Source of the DNA: Pseudomonadota bacterium
GTDB lineage: Bacteria; Pseudomonadota; Alphaproteobacteria; Rhizobiales; Rhizobiaceae
DNA: 5,553 nt
Assembly (NCBI GenBank): GCA_023388675.1
Contig: JAEWFU010000010.1
Span: 1-5,553 of the forward strand
Reading direction: 5' to 3'
Under the pieces are notes generated by a model. The model ran no database searches. It was not told the origin of the DNA and saw only the letters and a program-made list of their open reading frames with translations. A program made the position numbers and the translations under genes. Each line of letters starts with the position of its first letter. Within the stretch, counting starts at the first letter, position 1. Shown here in pieces: positions 1-5,553 of the stretch.

Positions 1-74
1 CCGACCTTGCCCTTGGCCTTCTGCTGGTCCCACGACCAGGCATCGGGCTCGGACTTGAACAGCCAGTAAGCCAT
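1..74 (-). CDS. EVE domain-containing protein (N-terminal fragment, cut by left edge)
   Basis: Only the first 24 codons are present, beginning [18 protein letters not shown]. The opening YWLFKSEPD and the following W-S-W are the hallmark start of EVE-domain proteins, a PUA-like fold family that binds modified nucleobases; the exact cellular role in most bacteria is unsettled. The start ATG shares one base with the stop codon of the YciI-family gene upstream (TGATG). A GGAGG ribosome binding site lies 7 nt before it, so the start is well supported and translation is probably coupled. The rest of the gene lies beyond the window, so neither completeness nor the remaining domain residues can be judged. 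Family assignment from a short but distinctive N-terminus is fairly secure; any specific function would be a guess. Confidence 0.85.
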   Translation of the reverse strand, partial: MAYWLFKSEPDAWSWDQQKAKGKV

Positions 75-370
75 CACTTCGCCTCCGGAGCCTTGAACAC
101 CCAGTTCCACGGCAGGATCTCGACGCTTTCGAACAGCCCGGCCTTGGCATAGGGGTCGCCCGCCGCGATCTGCTCGGCGCTGGCGCGATCCTCCGCCTCG
201 ACAGCAACCAGGCTGCCGATCGGCTTGCCGTCATCCCCGAGAAACGGGCCGGCGAACTTGAGTGTGCCCTCGCGATCCAGCGCCATCAGATAGTCGACAT
301 GCGCCGGGCGATTGGCCAGCCGCACGTCGAGCTGGCCGGGTTTGTCCTTGCAGATGAGAGTAAAGATCAT
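74..370 (-). CDS. YciI-family (DGPF/YCII-like) small protein
   Basis: A 98-residue protein starting [12 protein letters not shown], the usual length and layout of stand-alone YciI-like proteins (dimeric alpha+beta barrel, ferredoxin-like fold). Visible family features are R21-P-A-H24 near the first helix, the G41-P-F turn after a beta strand, and the G71-D72-P-Y motif followed by a G-L-F-E-S-V-E-I strand. The conserved His24/Asp72 pair is proposed as an active-site pair in the family, but no general reaction is established. The last residues (PWNWVF) are typical of the alphaproteobacterial members. Its ATG overlaps the gpsA stop by 4 bp (ATGA), and a GGAG site sits 7 nt upstream; its own stop overlaps the EVE start. 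It is probably a soluble cytoplasmic protein made from the same transcript as gpsA. Function is not predicted beyond the family. Confidence 0.92.
   Translation of the reverse strand: MIFTLICKDKPGQLDVRLANRPAHVDYLMALDREGTLKFAGPFLGDDGKPIGSLVAVEAEDRASAEQIAAGDPYAKAGLFESVEILPWNWVFKAPEAK
82..86 (-). promoter_or_regulatory. Ribosome binding site of the EVE-domain gene
   Basis: On the minus strand this reads GGAGG, a full Shine-Dalgarno core, 7 nt before the ATG at 74-72 and inside the 3' end of the YciI-family gene. It fixes the start codon of the otherwise truncated EVE gene. Confidence 0.75.
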
Positions 371-1383
371 CGGTGGTCTCCGTTGCCTTGCCGTTGTTCC
401 TGTTCGCTCTTGAGCGGCCGCGCCAGGAGTGCTGCGACGGCTTCCGCGATGCTGGCCTCGCCGCGAAGGATGCGGTCGACAGCCTCGATTATCGGTGCGT
501 CCACGCCCTTCTCGCGCGCGATCCGCGCCGCGATGCCGGCAGTCGAGGCACCTTCGGCGAGCGGCCGGCCTTCCAGGCTTTCGCCACGCCCGAGCGCCAA
601 GCCGTAGGAGAAGTTGCGGGACTGCGGCGATCCGCAGGTGAGGATGAGGTCGCCAAGGCCCGAAAGGCCCATCAGGGTCTCTGCCTCGGCCCCGAAAGCC
701 GCGCCGACGCGGCGCAATTCAACGAACCCGCGCGTCACCATCGCTGCCTGCGCACTGGCACCGAGGCCTGCGCCCGATACCGCGCCGGCGGCAATCGCCA
801 GCACGTTCTTCAGTGCCCCGCCCACTTCGACGCCGATGAGGTCCCCGCTCGAATAGCAGCGGAAGGCGGGGGCGGAAAGCAGCAGCGCCAGCGATGAGGC
901 AAGCTGTGCGTCGGCAGCGGCGACAGTCACCGCGGTCGGCAGGCCGCGCGCAACGTCGGTCGCGAAGCTCGGTCCCGAAAGGGCAGCGATCGGCGTCTGC
1001 GACAGCAGCTCGGCGGCGATCTGCGACAGAAGCAGGCCGCTCTCCCGCTCGATGCCTTTCGCGCAGAGCACGAGCGGCACGCCGCGCGGCAAGCGACCGG
1101 AAAGCGAGGCGAGCAGTCCGCGCATGGCCTGCGCGGGCACGACTGCGAGCACGCAATCGGCGCCGTCGATTGCCTCATCAAGGCTTACGGTCGCTTCTAT
1201 CCCAGGCTCAAGCACGATCCCCGGCAGATAGCGCGGGTTTTCGCGTCGCGCGTTGAGCCAAACGACGATCTCCGAATCACGCGCCCACAAGGCGGTCGCG
1301 TTGCCGGTCCGCACCATCGTCGCGGCCAGCGCCGTGCCCCATGCCCCGCCGCCGAGCACGGCGATCTTCTGCGGCGCGCTCAT
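367..1383 (-). CDS. gpsA: NAD(P)-dependent glycerol-3-phosphate dehydrogenase
   Basis: A 338-residue protein, normal length for GpsA, which interconverts dihydroxyacetone phosphate and sn-glycerol 3-phosphate in the cytoplasm and supplies the backbone for phospholipid synthesis. The N-terminal Rossmann domain begins [14 protein letters not shown] with the dinucleotide-binding G11-x-G13-x-x-G16. Further landmarks are C-A-K109-G-I-E, S136-G-P-S-F-A, G-A-L-K192-N-V-L-A-I-A-A-G with the conserved active-site lysine, G-L-S-G-L-G-D-L (239-246) and S-R256-N-F-S-Y-G. The reading frame stays open 122 codons further upstream, but that stretch is a shadow of tsaD. The ATG at 1383 overlaps the tsaD stop by 4 bp (ATGA), has GGAG 7 nt upstream, and starts right before the first beta strand. 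The charged tail after about residue 324 ([14 protein letters not shown]) is a non-conserved extension. All key residues seen are intact. Confidence 0.98.
   Translation of the reverse strand: MSAPQKIAVLGGGAWGTALAATMVRTGNATALWARDSEIVVWLNARRENPRYLPGIVLEPGIEATVSLDEAIDGADCVLAVVPAQAMRGLLASLSGRLPRGVPLVLCAKGIERESGLLLSQIAAELLSQTPIAALSGPSFATDVARGLPTAVTVAAADAQLASSLALLLSAPAFRCYSSGDLIGVEVGGALKNVLAIAAGAVSGAGLGASAQAAMVTRGFVELRRVGAAFGAEAETLMGLSGLGDLILTCGSPQSRNFSYGLALGRGESLEGRPLAEGASTAGIAARIAREKGVDAPIIEAVDRILRGEASIAEAVAALLARPLKSEQEQRQGNGDHR
378..381 (-). promoter_or_regulatory. Ribosome binding site of the YciI-family gene
   Basis: GGAG on the minus strand, 7 nt before the ATG at 370-368 and within the last codons of gpsA. 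It supports the chosen start and reinitiation or coupled translation across the ATGA junction. Confidence 0.7.
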
Positions 1384-2468
1384 GCCTTGGCTCCGCGCTT
1401 GCCCGAGCCGATGATCGGCGCGGCGCTGGCATCCAGCGGCCAGCGCGAACGCGGCGCGAAGCCCATCGCGTCGTCTTCGTGCAATCCAGCCCGCATCCTC
1501 TCGATTCCTGCCCAAGCGACCATGGCGGCGTTGTCGGTGCACAGATGCAGCGGCGGCGCGACGAGATTCATGCCGTGCCGCTCGCAAAGCTCGTCCAGCG
1601 CGAGGCGGATCGCCTTGTTGGCCGCGACGCCGCCGGCGACCACCAGCGCCGGTCGCACGAGATCCGGAAAGGTCTCGCGGAAACGTGCCAGGCTGCGCCC
1701 GACACGCTCCTCCAGCGTCTCGGTAATCGCAAGCTGGAACGCCGCGCAAATGTCGGCGACGTCCTGCTCGGACAGCGGCGCAATAGCATTCGCCGCCTGC
1801 CGCACGGCCGTCTTGAGACCGGAGAAGGAGAAATCGAGCCGCGCTTCGCCCTTCAGCGGCCTCGGAAAGGAAAAGCGCTTGGGGTCGCCTCTTTCCGCCT
1901 GCTTTTCAACGTTCGGGCCACCCGGATAGGGAAGGCCCAGCAGCTTTGCGGTCTTGTCGAAGGCCTCGCCCAACGCGTCGTCGATCGTCGACGCCCAGCG
2001 CTCGTAGTCGCCGACGCCGCGCACCAGCACGACCTGAGTATGGCCGCCGGAGACCAGCAGCAGCAGGTAGGGAAAATCGAGCCCGTCGGTGAGCCGCGCG
2101 GTCAGCGCGTGGCCTTCGAGGTGATTGACCGGCAGCAGGGGCTTGCCTGCAGCAGCCGCCACCGCCTTGGCCGTCATCAAACCCACGATCAGCCCGCCGA
2201 TTAGCCCGGGTCCGGCCGTCGCCGCTATGCCATCGACGGCGCCCAGGGGGACCCCTGCCTCCTCGAGCGCCGCCTCGATCACGCCGTCCAGCGTCTCGAC
2301 ATGCGCGCGCGCCGCGATCTCCGGCACGACGCCGCCGAACGCGGCGTGATCCTCGATCTGGCTCAGAACCACATTGGAGAGGATGCGAGACACGCCGTCG
2401 TCGCCGAGCTCGACCACCGAGGCGGCCGTCTCGTCGCAACTGGTTTCGATGCCGAGCATGCGGATCAT
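1380..2468 (-). CDS. tsaD: tRNA N6-threonylcarbamoyladenosine transferase subunit TsaD (Gcp/YgjD/Kae1 family)
   Basis: With the chosen start this is a 362-residue protein. TsaD transfers the threonylcarbamoyl group from threonylcarbamoyl-AMP to A37 of ANN-decoding tRNAs, working in bacteria with TsaB and TsaE. Seen here, counted from M at 2468: the opening [10 protein letters not shown] nucleotide-binding strand; the metal-binding N-H116-L-E-G-H120; V-S-G-G-H-T (139-144); the F-D-K-T-A-K-L-L-G segment near 170; V-A-G-G-V-A-A-N (277-284); and C-T-D312-N-A-A-M, whose aspartate completes the metal site. The last 15 or so residues (after W-P-L-D) are a basic, variable tail. The start is uncertain. 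In-frame ATGs lie at 2483, 2468 and 2459; a GAGGA touches the 2483 ATG directly (too close) and lies 15 nt from the 2468 ATG. Homology only demands a start at or before 2459. It is the first gene of the leftward operon and diverges from hemC. Confidence 0.97.
   Translation of the reverse strand: MIRMLGIETSCDETAASVVELGDDGVSRILSNVVLSQIEDHAAFGGVVPEIAARAHVETLDGVIEAALEEAGVPLGAVDGIAATAGPGLIGGLIVGLMTAKAVAAAAGKPLLPVNHLEGHALTARLTDGLDFPYLLLLVSGGHTQVVLVRGVGDYERWASTIDDALGEAFDKTAKLLGLPYPGGPNVEKQAERGDPKRFSFPRPLKGEARLDFSFSGLKTAVRQAANAIAPLSEQDVADICAAFQLAITETLEERVGRSLARFRETFPDLVRPALVVAGGVAANKAIRLALDELCERHGMNLVAPPLHLCTDNAAMVAWAGIERMRAGLHEDDAMGFAPRSRWPLDASAAPIIGSGKRGAKA
1391..1394 (-). promoter_or_regulatory. 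Ribosome binding site of gpsA
   Basis: GGAG on the minus strand, 7 nt before the ATG at 1383-1381, inside the last codons of tsaD. It decides the gpsA start against the much longer upstream open frame. Confidence 0.7.
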
Positions 2469-2527
2469 TGCTGTGGTGGTCATTCCTCGATAGGAGTTGG
2501 CCGGCACTATCACGGACGAAGCGGCAC
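2469..2527. promoter_or_regulatory. Divergent intergenic region between tsaD and hemC
   Basis: About 59 bp separate the chosen tsaD start from the hemC start. The leftward tsaD operon and rightward hemC-hemD should both initiate in or near here, since the flanking genes point away from each other. No convincing -35/-10 pair could be assigned by eye on either strand. The only symmetry noticed is a short outer repeat, GATAG at 2489-2493 and CTATC at 2507-2511, around a GC-rich centre. Promoter function is inferred from gene orientation, not from a recognised motif. Confidence 0.45.
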
Positions 2528-3457
2528 ATGCAAACGGATGTCTTGAAGATCGGAACGCGCGGCAGCGCCCTTGCGCTGGCGCAGGCGCACGAAACCCGCA
2601 CCCGGCTGATGGCGGCTCACGCCCTGCCCCAGGAAGCCTTCGAGATCGTCGTCATATCCACCACTGGCGACCGCATTCAGGACCGGCCGCTTTCGGAAGC
2701 TGGCGGCAAGGGCCTCTTCACCAAGGAAATCGAGGAAGCGCTGCTCGACGGCCGTATCGATATCGCCGTCCATTCTTCCAAGGACATGCCCACCGCGCTG
2801 CCGGAAGGGCTGGAGCTGTCCGCCTTTCTCGAGCGCGAGGATGTGCGCGATGCTTTCATCGGCCGCGCCGCCGCGAAGCTCGCCGACCTGCCGGAACGCG
2901 CGGTCGTCGGCTCCTCCTCTCTGCGCCGTCAGGCGCTGATCCGCAGGCTGCGGCCAGACATCGACGTGGTCATCTTTCGCGGCAACGTGCAGACGCGGCT
3001 GCGCAAGCTCGACGAGGGGCAGGTGGCCGGCACGCTGCTGGCCAATGCCGGGCTGCGCCGGCTCGATCTGGCGGACATCATCACGGAGTTGCTGCCGGCC
3101 GAGACCTTTCCGCCCGCCCCCGGCCAGGGCGCGATCTGCATCGAGAGCCGGATCGGCGATGCCCGCATCGAGGCCATGCTTGCCCCCATCAACCACGTGC
3201 CGACCGCCCAGGCGCTCGCCTGCGAGCGCGCCTTTCTCGCCGCACTCGACGGCTCGTGCCGCACGCCGATCGCAGGCTACGCGCGGATCGATGGCGGGAA
3301 CCTTTCCTTCAGCGGCATGATCCTGACCCCCGACGGACGCGAAGCGCACGAAGTCGAAGCCGCCGGACCGGCCACCGAGGCATCGAGGCTGGGCGCGGAT
3401 GCAGGCCAACACGTACGCGCCAAAGCGGGCACGCGTTTCTTCGACGGCTGGTCGTGA
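2528..3457 (+). CDS. hemC: Hydroxymethylbilane synthase (porphobilinogen deaminase)
   Basis: A 309-residue protein of normal family length. It polymerises four porphobilinogen molecules into linear hydroxymethylbilane in the cytoplasm, the third common step of haem, sirohaem and cobalamin precursor synthesis. The sequence shows the N-terminal K-I-G-T-R11-G-S-A-L-A, K61 in G-G-K-G-L-F, H-S-S-K85-D86-M-P with the catalytic aspartate, S-L-R133-R134, R-G-N-V-Q-T-R157, and G-S-C244-R-T-P, whose cysteine carries the dipyrromethane cofactor. These positions run at a constant +2 offset from the E. coli enzyme, so the active site is complete. The open frame extends 20 codons upstream, but the family begins at [14 protein letters not shown] weak GGA about 11 nt before this ATG is the only ribosome binding signal. 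Its stop overlaps the hemD GTG start. Confidence 0.98.
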   Translation: MQTDVLKIGTRGSALALAQAHETRTRLMAAHALPQEAFEIVVISTTGDRIQDRPLSEAGGKGLFTKEIEEALLDGRIDIAVHSSKDMPTALPEGLELSAFLEREDVRDAFIGRAAAKLADLPERAVVGSSSLRRQALIRRLRPDIDVVIFRGNVQTRLRKLDEGQVAGTLLANAGLRRLDLADIITELLPAETFPPAPGQGAICIESRIGDARIEAMLAPINHVPTAQALACERAFLAALDGSCRTPIAGYARIDGGNLSFSGMILTPDGREAHEVEAAGPATEASRLGADAGQHVRAKAGTRFFDGWS

Positions 3458-4176
3458 AGAAGCGCGTTCTCGTCACGCGGCCGGAGCCCGGCGCGAGCGA
3501 GACGGCGGCGCGGCTCGAGGCGCTCGGTTTCGAGGCGGTCGTCCTGCCTCTGACCCGTATAGTCCCGATGGATACAGGACCGATGCCGGATCCACTTGGC
3601 GTCGACGCAGTTGCCGTGACCAGCGTGAACGCCCTGCGTCACGCGGCGCCGGCGATGATTGCGATCCTTTCGGGCAAACCGGTTTTCGCGGTCGGCGATG
3701 CAACCGCCGAAGCGGCCCTCCATTCTGGCTTTGCCGTTGTTTCATCCGCGTCCGGAACCGCCGTCGATCTCGTTGCGATGATTGCTGCGCGTATGCCCGC
3801 CGGTTCACGCATCCTTCATCTTGCCGGCAGGGACCGAACGGCTGGATTTGCAGAGGCGCTGCACGAACGGGCTTTCGATGTGACGACAATCGAGGTCTAC
3901 AGCGCCGAAAAAGTCAGTTACCCTACTGACTTTTTGATAGAGACTTTTGCCGCAGGCCCTATATGGGGCACACTGGTCCTGTCGACGCGCGGCGCAGTCT
4001 TTCTGGGCGAGTTGGCGGTCGATCCAGAACTGGCGCATATCTTTGAAAGAACATGGTTTTTTTGCATTTCGAAGAAGGTTGCGGAGGTGCTTGCCCCGGC
4101 AGTCGGCGACCGTGTAAGCGTGAGCACAGAGCCGACTGAAGAGAGCGTGATGGCGCTTCTTTCGTCGCGCCTTTGA
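3454..4176 (+). CDS. hemD: Uroporphyrinogen-III synthase
   Basis: A 240-residue protein, typical for HemD, which cyclises hydroxymethylbilane to uroporphyrinogen III with inversion of ring D. The family is poorly conserved; recognisable pieces are V-T-R-P at residues 7-10, V-T-S-V-N-A-L (55-61), [11 protein letters not shown] (78-88), L-A-G-R-D-R-T (123-129), V-Y-S-A (148-151), L-S-T-R-G-A-V (176-182) and [10 protein letters not shown] (204-213). These match the two-lobed HemD4 fold. The GTG start overlaps the hemC stop as GTGA, and no strong Shine-Dalgarno is visible, suggesting coupled translation. The open frame extends far upstream, but there it is only a shadow of hemC. Codon choice is less GC-biased than in neighbouring genes (ATT, TTT, GTT, TTG are frequent). 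It carries a terminator-like hairpin over codons 152-161 and a T7 run over codons 202-204. Identity is also secured by its position after hemC. Confidence 0.95.
   Translation: MKKRVLVTRPEPGASETAARLEALGFEAVVLPLTRIVPMDTGPMPDPLGVDAVAVTSVNALRHAAPAMIAILSGKPVFAVGDATAEAALHSGFAVVSSASGTAVDLVAMIAARMPAGSRILHLAGRDRTAGFAEALHERAFDVTTIEVYSAEKVSYPTDFLIETFAAGPIWGTLVLSTRGAVFLGELAVDPELAHIFERTWFFCISKKVAEVLAPAVGDRVSVSTEPTEESVMALLSSRL
3908..3935. other. Perfect inverted repeat with A5/T5 ends inside hemD (terminator-like)
   Basis: AAAAAGTCAGT at 3908-3918 is exactly repeated in reverse complement as ACTGACTTTTT at 3925-3935, with a 6-nt loop (TACCCT). A hairpin followed by U-rich sequence would form in RNA from either strand, the shape of a bidirectional rho-independent terminator. 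However, it lies within codons 152-161 of an apparently intact hemD, and its core is short and only half G+C. It could cause partial attenuation, act at RNA level, or be a chance product of the encoded [10 protein letters not shown] stretch. The repeat is certain; any function is not. Confidence 0.5.
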
Positions 4177-4229
4177 ACTCCGCCGCATTCCAACCCTTTT
4201 CACTTTTCATGCATCCCTTTAGATCAGGA

Positions 4230-4252
4230 CGGGTGGCGGCATCGCCTGCCCG
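4230..4252 (+). other. Possible small GC-rich hairpin in the leader of the mitofilin-like gene
   Basis: The 100-bp gap after hemD contains CGGG-T-GGCG, loop GCAT, CGCC-TG-CCCG, an interrupted 8-bp stem. No T-run follows, so it is not an intrinsic terminator. It ends 11 nt before the ribosome binding site of the next gene and could influence its translation. In a GC-rich genome such a stem can arise by chance. The rest of the gap is a T-rich patch (about 4196-4220) with no promoter that can be assigned confidently. Confidence 0.25.
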
Positions 4253-4263
4253 AGCAGCGGCTG

Positions 4264-4268
4264 AAGGA
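4264..4268 (+). promoter_or_regulatory. Ribosome binding site of the mitofilin-like gene
   Basis: AAGGA with 8 nt before the ATG at 4277-4279. This good Shine-Dalgarno match supports the start of a gene whose disordered N-terminus offers little homology to locate it. Confidence 0.65.
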
Positions 4269-4276
4269 AAGCAGGA

Positions 4277-5553
4277 ATGGTCAAGACGCCTCGAACACGC
4301 CACTCAAAGACCAGCAAGGAGCCTGTGACCATCGACCTTGCTCCCGGTGAGGTCTCGCGCGCCAAGGCTGAAGCCGAAAAGGCCGATCCGGTGAAGCAGA
4401 CCGAGACGCCGCAACAGACAAAGGCGGAAGCACCCAAACCCGAAGATATCAAACCGGCGGGTGCGGAATCCAGCCGCCCCGCCGCATCCGCCGCGGGCAC
4501 GGCCGGCGCAAAACCGCAGCCCGAATCGACCGCCACAAGCAATCAGCAGAAGCCGGCGGCGGCAGCGGCGGGCAGCAGCCAGACCTTCGGCCGGATGAAC
4601 AAGGAAACGGTACCGCCGACGGTAGCAGCCCCATCCGGCCGCGGCGGCGCGCTTGCAGCCGGCATTGCGGGTGGTCTGATTGCACTGGTGCTGGCAGGCG
4701 GGCTTCAGTTTGCGGGCCTATTGCCGGCGCCCGGCAATCGGGGCGAACAGCCTGCCGATCCCGCGCCGGCCATCGACGCGCTGGAACAGGAAATAGCTAC
4801 ACTCCGCAGCGAGATCGGCGCAGCGGGCACCCCCGATCCCGAACTCGGCGGCCGCGTATCGCAGGCCGAGGAGCGCGTCGCATCGCTTGCCTCTCAGATA
4901 GAAGCCTTGACCGGCGAGGTCGCAGGCATCGCGCATCAGTCAGGCGGCGAGACCGCAGCGGTCGATCTCTCACCGCTGGAGGAAAGGCTTTCCACGCTGG
5001 AAGGGACGGTAGGCACGCTCGGCGATGCTGCCCCCTCGCAGGCGGTCGACGACAGGCTGACGGCGCTTGGCGAGGAGATCGCGGCTGTGCGCGAGGCGCA
5101 GGCTGCGGCGGGCGCGCGGCTGGACACGCTGCAACAGTCCATCGGCGAACTGAGCGGCCGTGTCGACGAGGCTGCGGAAACGCCGGCCACCGCGGTCATC
5201 ATCGCAGCATCCGCGCTCAAGGCCGCGATCGAGCGCGGCGTGCCCTTCACGGCCGAACTCGACACGCTGGCCGCGCTTGCCCCGGATGCGCCGCAGATCG
5301 CCGATCTGCGCGCACTGGCTGCCGACGGGGTGCCGACGCGCGCCCAGATCGCAGAGGAAGCGGATGCGGCCGCCAACGGGATGATTGCCGCGGCGCGGCC
5401 GGTCGATCCACAGGCCGGCGTCATCGACCGGCTGATGGGCAGCGCGATGAGCCTCGTCCAGGTGCGGCCGGTCGGCATGGTCGAGGGCGACGGCGTACCG
5501 GAGATCGTCGCCCGGCTCGATGCGGCGGTACAGGCAGGCGACTACGAGCGCGC
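4277..5553 (+). CDS. Mitofilin-like inner-membrane protein (COG4223 type), C-terminus beyond right edge
   Basis: An open frame with 425 complete codons and no stop before the edge. Residues 1-120 are hydrophilic, rich in Ala, Pro, Lys and Glu, and probably disordered and cytoplasmic. A single hydrophobic segment at about 123-149 (G-G-A-L-A-A-G-I-A-G-G-L-I-A-L-V-L-A core) is the likely membrane anchor. Residues about 165-300 show leucine/alanine-spaced, Glu/Arg-rich helices that look like coiled coil. From about 305 (A-L-K-A-A-I-E-R-G-V-P-F, then L-M-G-S-A-M-S-L-V-Q-V-R-P-V-G) the sequence resembles the conserved C-terminal part of alphaproteobacterial proteins annotated as mitofilin-like and related to Mic60. 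Family members are linked to inner-membrane shaping and envelope contacts. The position just downstream of hemC-hemD, where such genes are commonly found in Hyphomicrobiales, supports the call. A 100-bp gap makes both cotranscription with hemD and an own promoter possible. The final C-terminal domain cannot be assessed. Confidence 0.85.
   Translation, partial: MVKTPRTRHSKTSKEPVTIDLAPGEVSRAKAEAEKADPVKQTETPQQTKAEAPKPEDIKPAGAESSRPAASAAGTAGAKPQPESTATSNQQKPAAAAAGSSQTFGRMNKETVPPTVAAPSGRGGALAAGIAGGLIALVLAGGLQFAGLLPAPGNRGEQPADPAPAIDALEQEIATLRSEIGAAGTPDPELGGRVSQAEERVASLASQIEALTGEVAGIAHQSGGETAAVDLSPLEERLSTLEGTVGTLGDAAPSQAVDDRLTALGEEIAAVREAQAAAGARLDTLQQSIGELSGRVDEAAETPATAVIIAASALKAAIERGVPFTAELDTLAALAPDAPQIADLRALAADGVPTRAQIAEEADAAANGMIAAARPVDPQAGVIDRLMGSAMSLVQVRPVGMVEGDGVPEIVARLDAAVQAGDYER

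Noticed and set aside
1384..1749. N-terminal extension of gpsA by 122 codons
   Set aside because: It overlaps tsaD out of frame. The Rossmann start and a well-placed ribosome site put the start at 1383.
1341..2204. Long plus-strand open frame of 287 codons
   Set aside because: It lies antisense to tsaD, which has full family motifs, and its Arg/Gln/Ala-rich translation resembles no family. It is a product of high G+C content.
2510..3412. Minus-strand open frame of 300 codons covering hemC
   Set aside because: Antisense shadow of an intact hemC; no recognisable domain.
2497..3453. Upstream in-frame extension of hemD giving a 559-residue product
   Set aside because: The extra part is the wrong frame of hemC, Arg-rich and without domain character. 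HemD starts naturally at the GTG overlapping the hemC stop.
4198..4224. Possible promoter (TTTCAC, then TTTAGAT) before the mitofilin-like gene
   Set aside because: The boxes match consensus poorly and the 14-bp spacing is too short, so it is not listed as a promoter.
3805..4303. Overlapping minus-strand frames across the end of hemD and the following gap
   Set aside because: They are antisense to hemD in three different frames, with no family resemblance and no supporting ribosome sites.
4936..5478. Ser/Ala-rich minus-strand open frame of 180 codons
   Set aside because: Antisense to the coiled-coil region of the mitofilin-like gene; its low-complexity composition mirrors the Ala/Glu-rich sense codons.

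Overview
The window reads as ordinary, GC-rich alphaproteobacterial chromosome. The protein sequences and gene order (divergent tsaD and hemC, then hemD, then a mitofilin-like membrane protein) point to the Hyphomicrobiales (Rhizobiales), in the Brucella/Mesorhizobium/Nitratireductor neighbourhood. That placement rests on recognised gene order and protein style, not on a database comparison. No insertion sequence, phage gene, CRISPR array, tRNA or rRNA was seen.

Left half, minus strand (about 1-2468): a tightly packed unit transcribed leftward in the order tsaD (t6A tRNA modification), gpsA (glycerol-3-phosphate dehydrogenase), a YciI-family small protein, and an EVE-domain protein cut by the left edge after about 24 residues. 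All three junctions overlap (ATGA, ATGA, TGATG). Each downstream gene has a GGAG-type ribosome binding site with exactly 7 nt of spacing inside the end of the gene before it, so the four genes very likely form one translationally coupled operon.

Centre (about 2469-2527): a short divergent intergenic region of about 60 bp must hold the leftward and rightward promoters, unless these lie inside the flanking genes.

Right half, plus strand: hemC (hydroxymethylbilane synthase) and hemD (uroporphyrinogen III synthase) overlap by GTGA and perform consecutive steps of tetrapyrrole synthesis. After a 100-bp gap comes a gene for a mitofilin-like (COG4223-type) inner-membrane protein with one membrane segment and a long coiled-coil periplasmic part; it runs off the right edge. 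In related genomes this block is commonly followed by hemY, which is not visible here.

The oddest sequence-level feature is a perfect 11-bp inverted repeat with A5/T5 ends inside the hemD coding sequence (3908-3935). It looks like a bidirectional intrinsic terminator in the middle of an intact gene. hemD is also visibly less GC-biased than its neighbours. No convincing undescribed system was found.
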